A DNA stretch of 64,000 bases from assembly GCF_001642995.1 (NCBI RefSeq), contig NZ_LOHS01000072.1, forward strand, positions 62,001 through 126,000, read 5' to 3'. The first letter of the stretch is position 1. Each line of letters starts with the position of its first letter. Both the position numbers and the translations under genes were made by a program. The DNA comes from Streptomyces jeddahensis. Its GTDB lineage: Bacteria; Actinomycetota; Actinomycetes; Streptomycetales; Streptomycetaceae. The notes under the pieces were generated by a model, which worked only from the letters and a program-made list of their open reading frames with translations, made no database searches and was not told where the DNA came from. Shown here piece by piece: positions 52,153-62,122 of this stretch.

Positions 52153-53182
52153 GAATCCTCCGCGGGATGAATGTGATGAAAATCCAACACAGAAAAGGCC
52201 TCGGACATGAGGTCACGGGTGATCGGCCACGGGCATAAGACCACGGGCGAGCACCCAGCCCGGCAGGCATTTGTCGGATTCTCGGGGCATTTGAACGGTA
52301 GATCGAGCCCGGCGGCGCCGCAATCGGACCGACACCTACCGTCACCAGGAAAAGGCACTCGTCCGGATCATCGACGCATCCACCGAACGCCTCACCGGCG
52401 GCCGCGGAACCACGTCTATTCGACATGTCGCGACGGATTTGGATCTACGTATCGGGTTCCGCAGCCCGAAACAACTTCGACGAGCCCGAAAGGGCTTAAG
52501 CGGATTCCATGGGCCAGAAAGGGCTGTCCCCGACGTCCGCCGGTCCGGCACCGGTTCCATGGGCTCGAAAGTTCATGTCCCCGTCTGCACCTGCTCGACC
52601 TGGCCGCAAGGCCGGTCCCCGGTTCCACCTGACGGGCACCGCTCTGGCCGTCGGAACTGGGCAGACCGCCTCGCGCGACGTTCATACCGCCGGCTCTGCT
52701 GCCACCCGTCCGGCGGCAGACTCACACCCGCTCGAGCACGCCCGGGCACCGGGCACCGGCGTCGTGTTGCGAGGCGACGCGACGCGTCAGCCGACCGCGA
52801 TTCCGTCGAGTTGCGAGATTCCGGGATTCCGGCATTCGGGGATTCCGCCGAGGGCGGGGGATTCCGGGATTCTGGGATTCCGGGATCGCGGACTGCTACG
52901 GCGGCGGGATCACCGCGGATCATGGAATTCCGCGACGACAGGGGGATATTTGACGGATCATGAAATACCGGATCATGAAAATGTCGCGGATTGAACGAAG
53001 TCGGGGCGAACCCGCCTTCTCCCGCGGGACGCTCGGCAAGCCGCGCCCACCGCCGTTTCCGCGCCTATTTCCGGCGGCTCACTGCGAATTTCAGCGGGAT
53101 CAGGGTGCGCCCGAACCACATGGCCGACAGGCGGCGAGACGAAGGCGAGCGGCACGGCGCCGGCCGTTCCGCCGCCGATGCC
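52153..53182. other. Gene-poor region with degenerate repeats (1.03 kb)
   Basis: No open frame here looks coding in composition. The part next to 52153 should hold the promoter of the Gln-rich gene. Visible structure: a ~29-bp imperfect direct repeat (TTCCATGGGC... at 52505 and again at 52555) and the GGATTCCG octamer array at 52815-52888. The region may be decayed coding DNA. Confidence 0.5.
52815..52888. repeat. Degenerate 8-bp (GGATTCCG) array
   Basis: GGATTCCG and close variants (GGATTCTG, GCATTCGG) occur seven times in 74 bp, mostly in 8-bp phase. It looks like a slippage-derived microsatellite in non-coding DNA. Confidence 0.7.
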
Positions 53183-53572
53183 TCAGTCGGCGCTTCCGCT
53201 GCCGTACGGGCGCGTCAGTATCTCCATGTTGTGCCCGTTCGGGTCGTCGAAGTACGTGCCGCGGCCGCCGTCATTCGCGTTGATCTCGTTGACGCGGCGG
53301 TGGTACGGGTCGGCCCAGTACGTGAGTCCCGCGGCGCGGATGCGGGCGAAGATGGCGTCGAAGTCGGCCTCGGAGACGAGGAACGCGTAGTGCTGCGGGG
53401 TGATCTCGCCCTCGGCCTCCAGGTAGTCCAGCGTGACGCCGTTGTGCGTGGTGACCGGTATGAACGGGCCGAACGGAGGGCTCGTCTCCAGGCCCAGGAG
53501 GTCGGCGAGGAACTGCGCCGACGCCTTCTTGTCGTGCGCGGCGACGATGGTGTGGTTCAGCTCGACGGACAT
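53183..53572 (-). CDS. VOC (glyoxalase/bleomycin-resistance fold) family protein
   Basis: The 129-aa protein has two beta-alpha-beta-beta-beta modules: VELNHTIVAAHDKKASAQFL at the start and a second near HYAFLVSEADFDAIFARI. It ends DPNGHNMEILTRPYG, where His/Glu are usual metal ligands. Ligand or substrate is unknown; members include dioxygenases, isomerases and drug-binding proteins. ATG at 53572. It lies downstream of the adh gene but behind that gene's terminator. Confidence 0.85.
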   Translation of the reverse strand: MSVELNHTIVAAHDKKASAQFLADLLGLETSPPFGPFIPVTTHNGVTLDYLEAEGEITPQHYAFLVSEADFDAIFARIRAAGLTYWADPYHRRVNEINANDGGRGTYFDDPNGHNMEILTRPYGSGSAD

Positions 53573-53698
53573 CGTGCAGACCTCCCCAGGTGTCGTGCGG
53601 TGACCTTCACCTTCGGCACCTCCCACGCTAGGCAGCCGCCCTCGCCCGTGGCATCCGTCGATCGGCCGAGTTCCGGTCCACCGCTCGCCCTGGGCCCC

Positions 53699-53776
53699 AG
53701 GCCGTAGGGCGCGGCCCAGGCCGTAAGGGGCGCGGCCCGCGCCGTAGGGCCGCGGCCCAAGGCCGTAGGGGCGCCC
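53699..53776. repeat. Four degenerate ~20-bp tandem repeats running into the adh terminator
   Basis: Units such as AGGCCGTAGGGCGCGGCCC start at 53699, 53718, 53739 and 53759. The last unit forms the left arm of the terminator hairpin, so the array looks like duplication of a terminator arm. Confidence 0.7.
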
Positions 53777-53797
53777 ACGCGAGGGCGCCCCTACGGC
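53762..53797 (-). terminator. Terminator of the alcohol dehydrogenase gene
   Basis: A perfect 15-bp stem (GCCGTAGGGGCGCCC and complement) with a 6-nt loop begins directly after the adh stop codon. Confidence 0.85.
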
Positions 53798-54859
53798 TCA
53801 GATCGTGGCCGTGTCGATCACGAAGCGGTACCGCACGTCGCTGGCGAGCACCCGCTCGTACGCCTCGTTGATCTGGTCGCCGCGGATCATCTCGATCTCG
53901 GCGCCGAAGCCGTGCCCGGCGCAGAAGTCCAGCATCTCCTGGGTCTCGCCGATGCCGCCGATCATGGAACCCGCGAGGGTCTTGCCGCCGCCGATCACCG
54001 AGAACAGATTGAGGGAGATCGGCTCCTCGGGAGCGCCCACGTTCACGAGCGCGCCCTCCGTCTTCAGCAGCGTCAGGTAGGCGTTGAAGTCCAGCGGGGC
54101 CGACACCGTGGACACGATCAGGTCGAACGTGCCGCGCAGCTCCTCGAAGGTCTTCGGGTCGCTGGTGGCGTAGTAGTGGTCGGCGCCCAGCTTGAGGCCG
54201 TCGTCCTTCTTGCGCAGGGACTGCGACAGCACGGTCACCTCGGCGCCGAGCGCGTGCGCGATCTTCACGCCCATGTGGCCGAGGCCGCCCAGGCCGAGGA
54301 TCGCGACCTTCTTGCCGGGGCCGGCGTTCCAGCGCTTCAGCGGGGAGTAGAGGGTGATGCCGGCGCACAGCAGCGGAGCGGCCACATCGAGCGACAGGCC
54401 ATCGGGGATGCGGACGACGTAGTTCTCGTCGACGACGATCTTCTGCGAGTAGCCGCCGTAGTTGGGCGTGCCGTCCCGGCCGATGGCGTTGTATGTGGGG
54501 CCGAAGCTGCCGTTGAGGCAGTACTGCTCCTGGCCGGCCTTGCAGTTCTCGCACTCACGGCAGGAGTCGACCAGGCAGCCGACGCCCACGCGGTCGCCGA
54601 CCTGGTACTTGGTGACCCCGGAGCCGACCTCGGAGACGACGCCCGCGATCTCGTGGCCGGGGACCATCGGGAAGATCGCCTCGCCCCAGCCCTCGCGGGC
54701 CTGGTGGATGTCCGAGTGGCAGATGCCCGCGAACTTGATGTCGATCAGGACATCGAACTCGCCGACCTGGCGGCGCTCGATGACGGTGCGCTCCAGCGGC
54801 GCCTTGGGGGCGGGCGCGGCGTACGCGGGAACGGCGGAAACGGCGGAAGGGGTGGTCAT
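53798..54859 (-). CDS. Zinc-dependent NAD(P) alcohol/aldehyde dehydrogenase (YahK/cinnamyl-alcohol type)
   Basis: The 353-aa medium-chain dehydrogenase has catalytic zinc ligands in [15 protein letters not shown] and PGHEIAGVV and the structural zinc cysteines in [15 protein letters not shown]. The nucleotide-binding loop is [20 protein letters not shown]. Overall it resembles YahK/AdhC-type aldehyde reductases, usually NADP-linked. ATG at 54859 follows GAGGAG. It diverges from an XRE-family regulator across 179 bp containing a palindrome and direct repeats, which suggests local control by that regulator. Confidence 0.92.
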   Translation of the reverse strand: MTTPSAVSAVPAYAAPAPKAPLERTVIERRQVGEFDVLIDIKFAGICHSDIHQAREGWGEAIFPMVPGHEIAGVVSEVGSGVTKYQVGDRVGVGCLVDSCRECENCKAGQEQYCLNGSFGPTYNAIGRDGTPNYGGYSQKIVVDENYVVRIPDGLSLDVAAPLLCAGITLYSPLKRWNAGPGKKVAILGLGGLGHMGVKIAHALGAEVTVLSQSLRKKDDGLKLGADHYYATSDPKTFEELRGTFDLIVSTVSAPLDFNAYLTLLKTEGALVNVGAPEEPISLNLFSVIGGGKTLAGSMIGGIGETQEMLDFCAGHGFGAEIEMIRGDQINEAYERVLASDVRYRFVIDTATI

Positions 54860-54953
54860 GCCGGATCTCCTCGGAGGGGTGCCGTGCCCGGCTGCCTTTC
54901 CGCCGGGCACGACGGCAATCGTGCCGGAAGGCCGCGAAGCCACCCAGACCACA

Positions 54954-55012
54954 GTTCTGCCTACGACCAGTGGTCCTACTACTGGCGGGGTCAGGTTCGT
55001 CTGCCTACGACC
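54954..55012. promoter_or_regulatory. Operator-like repeats in the adh/XRE divergent region
   Basis: TCTGCCTACGACC occurs at 54956-54968 and again at 55000-55012, 44 bp apart (about four helical turns). The first copy runs into the palindrome GACCA-G-TGGTC (54965-54975). Likely binding sites for the adjacent XRE/MmyB regulator. Confidence 0.5.
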
Positions 55013-55038
55013 GGAATACGACCGTGAATACTGGGTCC

Positions 55039-55971
55039 ATGGACATACGCCCAGGCGAGGAGAGCGCGGTCGGCCCCGGCCTGGAGCAGCCGCGCCCGGA
55101 GCAGCCGATCGACCGCCGTGCCGAGCTCAGCGAGTTCCTGCGCACCCGCAGGGCCCGGCTGAAGCCGGAGGACGTCGGGTTGCCCGCCTTCGGGCGGCAC
55201 CGGCGGGTGCCGGGGCTGCGCCGCGAGGAGCTCGCCCAGCTCGCCGGGGTCTCCGTCGCGTACTACACACGGCTCGAGCAGGGCAACGGCCGCAACGTGT
55301 CGGCGGAGGTCCTGGACGCGATCGCGCGCGCCCTGCGCCTGACCGACGCCGAGCACGCCCATCTCACGCACCTCGCCAAGCCGAAGCAGCACAAGAAGAA
55401 GCCGTCCGGGCAGTCGCAGCACGTACGGGTCGCGCTGCGGCAGCTCGTCGACACGCTGGACGCCGTGCCCGCGTATGTGGTGGGGCGGCGGTCCGAGATC
55501 CTCGCCTGGAACCGGATGGCGGCGGCGCTGTTCGGCGACTGGGCGGAGCTGCCGCCGCAGGAGCGGAACTGGGCGCGGTTGGCGTTCCTGTCCCCCGCCT
55601 ACCGCGACCTGTTCGTCGACTGGGACGCCAAGGCCGCCGACCTAGTGGGCTATCTGCGCATGGACGCGGGCTGCCACCCCGACGACCCGCGGCTCTCCGC
55701 CCTGGTCGGCGAGCTGTCGGTGAAGAGCGAGGAGTTCCGGCGGCTCTGGGCCGCGCACGACGTGAAGGAGAAGAGCCACGGCGTGAAGCGGATGCGGCAT
55801 CCGCTCGTCGGGGACCTCACCCTCTCCTTCGAGACGTTCAAGCTTCCTGACGACCAGGAGCAGTCGATGATCGTGTACCACGCGGAACCGGGGTCCCCCT
55901 CCGCCGAGGCCCTGCGGCTGCTGGCCAGCTGGGGCGTCGACGCGCGTGAGGCGGGGCGCCTGCCGCAGTGA
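55039..55971 (+). CDS. XRE-family regulator with MmyB-like ligand-binding domain
   Basis: The 310-aa protein has an HTH at ~45-105 ([40 protein letters not shown]). A PAS-like MmyB C-terminal domain follows ([52 protein letters not shown]). The second domain is known in the family to bind a hydrophobic ligand. These regulators typically control a divergent oxidoreductase, here the adh gene. ATG at 55039. A long terminator follows. Confidence 0.92.
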   Translation: MDIRPGEESAVGPGLEQPRPEQPIDRRAELSEFLRTRRARLKPEDVGLPAFGRHRRVPGLRREELAQLAGVSVAYYTRLEQGNGRNVSAEVLDAIARALRLTDAEHAHLTHLAKPKQHKKKPSGQSQHVRVALRQLVDTLDAVPAYVVGRRSEILAWNRMAAALFGDWAELPPQERNWARLAFLSPAYRDLFVDWDAKAADLVGYLRMDAGCHPDDPRLSALVGELSVKSEEFRRLWAAHDVKEKSHGVKRMRHPLVGDLTLSFETFKLPDDQEQSMIVYHAEPGSPSAEALRLLASWGVDAREAGRLPQ

Positions 55972-55972
55972 C

Positions 55973-56012
55973 GGACGGCCCGCCGGAACCGTGAGGTTCC
56001 GGCGGGCCGTCC
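55973..56012. terminator. 18-bp-stem terminator between convergent XRE and subtilase genes
   Basis: GGACGGCCCGCCGGAACC pairs perfectly with the complement at 55995-56012 around GTGA. It begins 1 bp after the XRE stop and probably serves both converging genes. Confidence 0.88.
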
Positions 56013-56081
56013 CCGCGTGTCAACGCCCGGCGCAATGCCTGCTCCGCTGACGTAGCGGTTGATCGCCTCGCGTACCGCGTG

Positions 56082-59000
56082 TCACTTGCCGTAGTACGCG
56101 TTGTAGATCGACACCGTCGACTTGTTGCCCTTCTTGTCCGTGATCTTGGCGTGGAAGGAGATGCCCTTGCCCTTCGCCGGGTTCTTCACGGTGACCTTGC
56201 CGTTCTTCACGGTCAGCTTCTTCCAGGTCTGGCCGTAGTCGTACGACACGTACACCGAAAGGGACTTCAGGTTGCTGCCCTTGGCGGCGCCCTGGACGGT
56301 CACCGGGACGGACTGGGTCTTGCCGGCGGGTGCCGTGCTGTCCAGGCCGAGCGTCGGGCCGAAGCGCGCCGTGGAGAGCGGCAGTCGCGTGGTGTCGCTG
56401 GTCTTCTTGGAGCGGAAGGTCCAGCTGGTGTCGACGCGGGTGGAGGCCGCCCCGACCTTGACGCTGCGCTTGATGGACGTGGTCAGCTTGTACGCGGCGT
56501 CCGCGGACGGGACCTTGAACTCGCCGGAGCCGTCCAGCGGGTCCTCGGTCTCGGCGATCTTGGTGCCGTTGCGGTACAGGATCGACTTGACCGACAGGTA
56601 CTGCGAGTAGCCCGCGTGGTTCTTCCCGTCGGCGTACATCGGCAGGTAGCCCGCGATGGTGTTGCCGTCACGGAAGACGCCGTAGTCGGTGCCCAGACGC
56701 GGCCCGAAGACACCGGTGTTGAACGTCTTCGTGTAGGTCGTACCGCCCTTGAAGGTCTGCGGGGTGCCGAGCGTGTAGCCCGCCTCGATGACCGGCCAGC
56801 CGTCGGCGTCGGTGCCGCCGTACTGCTCGACGTCGAAGCTCCACTGGACCTTGTCCCCGGTGGACAGGTACAACGTCCGCGTGCCGGGGAGCTTCTGCGG
56901 GAACGAGATCGCCGTGCCGCCGAAGCTGTCGGGCAGATAGCCCCAGGCGGTGACCGAACCCTCCTTGCCCTTGGCGGACGCGCCAAGGCCGATCTTCACG
57001 GTGGCCAGTTCGCTCGCCTTGTAGTGCTTGGTGTAGCCGGTGGCGAGCTGCTTCACGCGGGTGCCGGCCGTGGTGTCGTACTCGACGTCGTCACCCTTGG
57101 TCCAGTGCCCGTCCCACTTCTGGTACAGCGAGCCGTCGGTGATCTGCGGACCGAGGCCCCGGGTGCGGAAACCGTCGTAGGTGTCGAGCCACCAGCCGAA
57201 CGAGTAGCTGCCCTCGTCCGTGTCGACGGTGAAGTCCGGCGACGCGAACTGCGACGTGGCAGCAGGGTCCGGCACGGTGATGTCCACCGGCTTGGCGGTC
57301 CGGGCGTCGAGGGTGATGGTCATGTCCTTGGTGACGCTCAGCTTCGGCTGTGCCAGCCAGTCGGCGCCCTTGTACTCCTCCGGGTCGACGAAGATGCCGG
57401 AGTTCAGGACGTAATCCCCCTTGGGGACGCGGACCGTGACCGTGCCGTCCGCCTCGTACGGCGAGAACCATGCCTCCTTGCCCGAGACGGCCGTCAGGTC
57501 GGTGGAGTACCACTCGGCGGGCTTGCCGTCACGGTTGATGTGGTTCAGCGTCACGTCGTACGACTCGACCTCGCGCTCGACCGCCGCGGCCGTGCGCACG
57601 GACTGGCCGCCGCCGGTCGCCACGACATACGCGGAGTACGCGCCGTCGACCGTGCCGCCCAGCTTGCTGTTCACCGTCAGATCGACCGAGGCCTTGCCGC
57701 CCGCCGGGACCGTGACCTGCTTCGCGCCGAGCGTGAAGAAACCGGCCGGAGCCGCCGCGCCCTTGGGGTTGGTGGCCGTCGCCGTCAGATCGAGCGTGAC
57801 GTCCTCGGTGCCCAGGTTGCGGTAGGTGATCTGCTTGGTCACCGGCGTGTCGTCGGTGTGCGGCCACTCCTGCACGCCGAAGCTCACCGACACCGGATCG
57901 GCGATGACCGTCTGGTTGATCGCCTTGTCGAGCTGGATACGGCCCGAACCCTGCTGGAACGCCGTGTACTTGCCGCCCTTCGTGGAGGCGGTCAGCGCGC
58001 CCTTCAGCTCGGCGTACGTCCAGTCGGGGTGCTGCTGCTTGAGGATCGCGGCGGCACCGGCGACGTGCGGGGTCGCCATCGACGTACCGGAGATGGTCAG
58101 GTAGCCGTCGGGGTTCTGGCCGACCTCCTGGTCGATGACGCTGCCCGGCGCCGCGGCCGCGGTGATGTCCACACCGGGGGCGGTGACATCCGGCTTGATC
58201 GCGCCGTCGCCGACGCGCGGGCCGGTGCTGGAGAAGTCGGCCAGCTGGTCGCCGTCGTCGACCGCGCCGACGGTGAGCGCGGCGTCCGCGCTGCCCGGCG
58301 AACCGATCGAGTTGGGGCCGGAGTTGCCCGCCGCGACGGCGAACAGGATGCCCTTCTCGGCCGACAGCTTGTTGATCTCCGCCTCGAGCGGGTCGATCGC
58401 GGGGGTGTCGGGGCCTCCCAGGCTGAGGTTGACGACCTGCGCGCCCTGCTCGGCGGCCCACTCCATGCCCGCGAGGATGCCGGAGTCCTCGCCGGAGCCG
58501 TCGTCGCCGAGCACCTTGCCGTTGAGCAGCTTGGCCCCGGGGGCGACGCCCTTGAACTTCCCGCCGGACTTGGCACCCGTACCGGCCGCGATGGACGCGA
58601 CGTGCGTGCCGTGCCCGAAGCGGTCCTGGGCGTCGGCCGCGGTGGAGAAGTTCTTCTCGGCGATCACCTGGTCCTTCAGGTCCGGGTGGGTCGCGTCGAT
58701 GCCGGTGTCCAGGACGGCGATCTTCACGCCCTTGCCGTCGTAGCCTGCCGCCCACGCCTTGGGTGCGCCGATCTGCGGGACGCTCTTGTCGAGGCTCGCC
58801 TTGCGGATGCCATCCAGCCAGACGGTGCCGACACCGGCGGTGGTGGTGACGGTGCCGTTGCTCTGCTCGCGCGTGAGCGCGTCCCACAGCTGCGCGGCGT
58901 CGTCCTTGGGCGTCGTGACCGCGTCGGCGTTCAGCGTCTTGAGGGTCCTGCGGACCTGGGTGTCGCCCGCGTCGCGCACCTCCGCCCTGGCGGCGGCGGC

Positions 59001-59420
59001 CGAGGCGCCCTTGTAGCCGACGATCAGCTTGAGGCCCTTCTTCTGGGCCTTGCGGGTGGCGGCCTTGTTCAGCTCGGTGACGTCGAACAGCCGCCGGTCG
59101 ACCTTGCCGTTCGCGATCAGGCGCTGCGCGTCGAACGGCACCACGTAGGTGTGCCCGTCCGCCGTGCGCGTGCTGACGGGTATGTGCTCGCGGCCCTTGG
59201 CCCGTTCAAGCCCGGCGACGCGGCCCTTCGCGTCGACGAGGACGCGGTCGCCGGTGATCAGCGTGATGCGGTGCTTGGGCGCGAGGTCGGCCCCCGCGGC
59301 CCGGGACGTGCTGCTGTTCTCACCGTTCGCGGACGCCGGGTTGGTCATGCCCGCCGCCAGCGCCACGGCGGCTGCCGCGGCGACGGTGGTTGCGCACGCT
59401 CTTTTCACTTGTCTGCGCAA
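56082..59420 (-). CDS. Secreted S8 subtilisin-like protease, ~1100 aa
   Basis: The protein has a Sec signal (RRQVKRACATTVAAAAAVAL...) and a propeptide (ITLITGDRVLVDAKGRV). The S8 domain has a complete active site: Asp238 (AVLDTGIDATHPD), His270 (FGHGTHVAS), Asn366 (AAGNSGPN) and Ser447 (SGTSMATPHVAG). A ~600-aa C-terminal beta-rich region follows, ending VSIYNAYYGK. This is the large Streptomyces extracellular subtilase type; substrate range unknown. The start is uncertain (TTG 59420, GTG 59408 or ATG 59462). It contrasts with the inactive-site homolog at 49606. Confidence 0.9.
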   Translation of the reverse strand: MRRQVKRACATTVAAAAAVALAAGMTNPASANGENSSTSRAAGADLAPKHRITLITGDRVLVDAKGRVAGLERAKGREHIPVSTRTADGHTYVVPFDAQRLIANGKVDRRLFDVTELNKAATRKAQKKGLKLIVGYKGASAAAARAEVRDAGDTQVRRTLKTLNADAVTTPKDDAAQLWDALTREQSNGTVTTTAGVGTVWLDGIRKASLDKSVPQIGAPKAWAAGYDGKGVKIAVLDTGIDATHPDLKDQVIAEKNFSTAADAQDRFGHGTHVASIAAGTGAKSGGKFKGVAPGAKLLNGKVLGDDGSGEDSGILAGMEWAAEQGAQVVNLSLGGPDTPAIDPLEAEINKLSAEKGILFAVAAGNSGPNSIGSPGSADAALTVGAVDDGDQLADFSSTGPRVGDGAIKPDVTAPGVDITAAAAPGSVIDQEVGQNPDGYLTISGTSMATPHVAGAAAILKQQHPDWTYAELKGALTASTKGGKYTAFQQGSGRIQLDKAINQTVIADPVSVSFGVQEWPHTDDTPVTKQITYRNLGTEDVTLDLTATATNPKGAAAPAGFFTLGAKQVTVPAGGKASVDLTVNSKLGGTVDGAYSAYVVATGGGQSVRTAAAVEREVESYDVTLNHINRDGKPAEWYSTDLTAVSGKEAWFSPYEADGTVTVRVPKGDYVLNSGIFVDPEEYKGADWLAQPKLSVTKDMTITLDARTAKPVDITVPDPAATSQFASPDFTVDTDEGSYSFGWWLDTYDGFRTRGLGPQITDGSLYQKWDGHWTKGDDVEYDTTAGTRVKQLATGYTKHYKASELATVKIGLGASAKGKEGSVTAWGYLPDSFGGTAISFPQKLPGTRTLYLSTGDKVQWSFDVEQYGGTDADGWPVIEAGYTLGTPQTFKGGTTYTKTFNTGVFGPRLGTDYGVFRDGNTIAGYLPMYADGKNHAGYSQYLSVKSILYRNGTKIAETEDPLDGSGEFKVPSADAAYKLTTSIKRSVKVGAASTRVDTSWTFRSKKTSDTTRLPLSTARFGPTLGLDSTAPAGKTQSVPVTVQGAAKGSNLKSLSVYVSYDYGQTWKKLTVKNGKVTVKNPAKGKGISFHAKITDKKGNKSTVSIYNAYYGK

Positions 59421-59635
59421 GTCTCCCCCTGAGACGAAATGTGCCGGATGAACGTGGTTCATCCGGCCGGGGGTTGTCTCGCACGTATGCCCGTACGACC
59501 CCCGGAATCATGGAGTATGCCGGGGGACGAACTGCTGCTCAATAGTGGGGCGTATGTGAAGAGCCGGGGAAGGGGTGGTTGGCCACGATCAAGCCATTTT
59601 CGAAAGAATTCGATCTCTCGGGAGACGCAGTGGAC

Positions 59636-60313
59636 TCACGCCTTCTCGGTGACCGTGATGGTCCCCTTGCGGATGGTCGCCACGCGCGGCGCCTTCTTCG
59701 CGATGGCGGAGTCGTGAGTGACCATGATGAAGGTCAGCCCGTGCTCCTTCCACATGGTCTCCAGTACGTCCATGATCTCGTCGCGCATGGACTCGTCGAG
59801 GTTTCCGGTGGGTTCGTCGGCGAGGAGCGCCTTCGGCTGCTTGACCAGGGCCCGCGCGATGGCCACGCGCTGCTGCTGGCCACCGGACATCTCGGACGGC
59901 AGATGGGTCAGGCGCTCGTCGAGGCCCACGGACTTCAGCGCCTCGGCGGCCCGTTCGCGCCGCTCCGCGGCCTTGATCCCAAGCGGTACGAGCGCCGTCT
60001 CGACGTTCTCCTGGGCGTTCAGCGTGGGGATGAGGTTGAAGCTCTGGAAGACGAACCCGATGGACTCGGACCGCACCTTCGTGAGCTTGGCCTCGGACAG
60101 TTTGGCCAGGTCGGTGCCGTCGAGTTCGACGCTGCCCGAGGTGGGCCGGTCGAGGCCGCCGAGCATCTGGAGGAGCGTGGACTTGCCGCCTCCGGTGGGG
60201 CCCTGGATGACGAGCCGGTCGCCGTCCGGGATCGTCAGGTCGACGCCGGCGAGTGCATGGACCGTTTCCTTGCCCCGGCGGTACTGCTTGGTGACGCCTC
60301 TGAGCTCATACAT
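59636..60313 (-). CDS. ABC transporter ATP-binding protein (MacB/LolD type)
   Basis: The 225-aa ATPase has Walker [11 protein letters not shown]-loop [17 protein letters not shown], signature [15 protein letters not shown], Walker [12 protein letters not shown] and H-loop [12 protein letters not shown]. This is the pattern of ATPases paired with FtsX-like permeases, which drive conformational change across the membrane rather than classic transport. ATG at 60313. Its permease partner is encoded 104 bp upstream on the same strand. Confidence 0.92.
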   Translation of the reverse strand: MYELRGVTKQYRRGKETVHALAGVDLTIPDGDRLVIQGPTGGGKSTLLQMLGGLDRPTSGSVELDGTDLAKLSEAKLTKVRSESIGFVFQSFNLIPTLNAQENVETALVPLGIKAAERRERAAEALKSVGLDERLTHLPSEMSGGQQQRVAIARALVKQPKALLADEPTGNLDESMRDEIMDVLETMWKEHGLTFIMVTHDSAIAKKAPRVATIRKGTITVTEKA

Positions 60314-60417
60314 GGTGGGTGCAACTCCTGCGAGAAGTAAGGGGGTACGCGCGCTGGGGCGCTGACGGGCCGTCCCGGGAACGGCCCGGAGGCGGGCCTT
60401 GGGTGGGTATCCCGCCG

Positions 60418-61917
60418 CTATTCGACGCGGCGCAGCGCGTCCGCGGGCCGCAGCCGGGAGGCGCGCCAGCCGCCGAAGGCGCCCGCGATGAGACCGCCGG
60501 CGACGGCGAGGCCGACGGCGATGCCGACCGTGCTGAGGCTGATCGGCGCGGTCAGCGCGACCTCCAGCGCCTTGGACGCGGTCTGCCGGCCGGGGCCGCC
60601 CATGCCGCCGCCCATGCCACCGGGGCCGCCGCCCATGCCGCCACCGCCGCCGGTGGAGCCGAGCTGTGCCTGGAGGGTCGGGCTGACCGCGGTGACGGCG
60701 TACGCGCCCGCGAGGCCCAGGGCGATGCCGAGGACACCGCCGAGGAGCCCGTTGACGACGGCCTCGCCGACGACCTGGCGGGTGACGCGGCCGGACTTCC
60801 AGCCCAGCGCCTTCAGGGTGCCGAACTCGCGTACGCGGCGGGAGACGGCCGACATGGTGAGCAGGCCTGCGACCAGGAACGCGGCCACGAGCACCGCGAT
60901 GGACAGCCACTTGCCCACGTTCGAGGCAAGGTTGGAGGCGGTGGACAGCGAACCCGAGACGGTGTCGGCGAGGTCGGCCGAGGTGGTCACGGTCGTACCG
61001 GAGATGTTCTTCTGGATGGCGCTCTTGACGGCGTCGATCTGCTGCGAGTCGGTCGCCTTGACGTAGACCGTGGTGACCTTGTTCTTGGAGTCCGACAGGG
61101 TCTGGGCCTGCTTGAGCGGGATGTAGAGGTTGGCCGCCGCGTCACCGCTGTCCGGCGTGGCGATGCCGACGATCTCGAACTTGGTGCCGGAGATCGTGAC
61201 GCTGTCGCCGACGGCGAGTTCCTTCTCCTTGGCGTACGAGCTGTCGACGACCGCGACCTTGGCGTCGGTCTCGGAGGTCTTGAACGTACGGCCCTTGGTG
61301 ATCTTCGAGGAGGTCAGCGGGCCGAGGCCGAGGTCGGTGACGTCGGTGCCGTAGACGGTGTAGCTGTTGACCTCGAAGTCGGCGCCGCCACCCTGGACCC
61401 GGCCCTGCACCTCGCCGCTGCCGCCGCCCTCACCGCCGCCGGGGCCGCCCTGCTGACCGCTGCCGCCCCTGTTCTGGTCCTGCTGGAACTGGCCGCGCGT
61501 GAACTGGCCGTCGACCTTCAGGACGGTGAGGCTCAGCCCGCCGACCGCGTCGGAGACCCCGTCCTGCTGGCCGACCTCGGTGACGGTGCTCGACGCGAGG
61601 GTCTGGAAGCCCTGGACCATGACGCGGTCGCTGCTCTGCTCCTCGCCGGAGTCGCTGTCGCGCGCGTCGAACTGGAAGCGCGGGCGCCCGTTGCCGCTGT
61701 CGTCGCCTTCTCCCTGCGGGGTGGCCGCCTTGGTGACGGTCATGTCGGTCCCGAGGCCGTACAGCGACTCGAGGACCTTGCCCTGCGCCTGCTTCATACC
61801 GGACGACACGGAGCTGACCACGATGACAAGTGCGATGCCCAGCGCGAGCCCGGAGGCGACGACGAGCGCCGCCTTTCTGCGGCGGCGCAGTTCGCGCCTC
61901 AGGTAGGTGAAGAACAT
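60418..61917 (-). CDS. FtsX-like/MacB-type ABC permease
   Basis: The 499-aa protein has an N-terminal membrane helix (ALVVASGLALGIALVIVVSS) after a basic start. A ~300-aa extracytoplasmic domain with Gly/Gln-rich low complexity (GGPGGGEGGGSGEVQGRVQG) and a MacB-like core (ALVVG-type strands, DSSYAKEKELAVGDSVTI) follows. Three C-terminal helices carry the FtsX signature (AGLLTMSAVSRRVREFGTLK, ALGWKSGRVTRQVVGEA). A Gly/Met-rich loop interrupts the last helices (GGGGGMGGGPGGMGGGMGG). Likely role: extrusion or envelope signalling with the adjacent ATPase. Confidence 0.9.
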   Translation of the reverse strand: MFFTYLRRELRRRRKAALVVASGLALGIALVIVVSSVSSGMKQAQGKVLESLYGLGTDMTVTKAATPQGEGDDSGNGRPRFQFDARDSDSGEEQSSDRVMVQGFQTLASSTVTEVGQQDGVSDAVGGLSLTVLKVDGQFTRGQFQQDQNRGGSGQQGGPGGGEGGGSGEVQGRVQGGGADFEVNSYTVYGTDVTDLGLGPLTSSKITKGRTFKTSETDAKVAVVDSSYAKEKELAVGDSVTISGTKFEIVGIATPDSGDAAANLYIPLKQAQTLSDSKNKVTTVYVKATDSQQIDAVKSAIQKNISGTTVTTSADLADTVSGSLSTASNLASNVGKWLSIAVLVAAFLVAGLLTMSAVSRRVREFGTLKALGWKSGRVTRQVVGEAVVNGLLGGVLGIALGLAGAYAVTAVSPTLQAQLGSTGGGGGMGGGPGGMGGGMGGPGRQTASKALEVALTAPISLSTVGIAVGLAVAGGLIAGAFGGWRASRLRPADALRRVE

Positions 61918-62007
61918 GGCGCGACGCTAGGGACGCACCCTGATGACGGGATAAGCCCGGGATAAGAGAAGGATGAGAACGGATGGGAGACGGCTGAGGA
62001 CGGCCAA

Positions 62008-62061
62008 GTACGGCTGAGCTCAGTGCGTACGCCGAGCTCAATGCGTACGGCTGAGTACGGC
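62008..62061. repeat. Three ~18-bp tandem repeats between permease and L,D-transpeptidase genes
   Basis: Units beginning GTACGGCTGAGCTCAGTGC, GTACGCCGAGCTCAATGC and GTACGGCTGAGTACGGC follow one another. The region is non-coding, directly after the transpeptidase terminator. Confidence 0.65.
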
Positions 62062-62098
62062 GAAGGCCCGCACCCCGGATGGTCGGGTGCGGGCCTTC
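62062..62098 (-). terminator. Terminator of the L,D-transpeptidase gene
   Basis: GAAGGCCCGCACCC pairs with GGGTGCGGGCCTTC around a 9-nt loop, 25 bp past the stop codon. Confidence 0.82.
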
Positions 62099-62122
62099 GG
62101 CGTACGCGGAAGGGGCGCGGGA

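Noticed and set aside
56079..59432. 1117-aa open frame antisense to the secreted subtilase
   Set aside because: Mirror of a GC-biased gene; translation is Arg/Gly/Val-rich with no domain, whereas the opposite strand has a full catalytic site and signal peptide.
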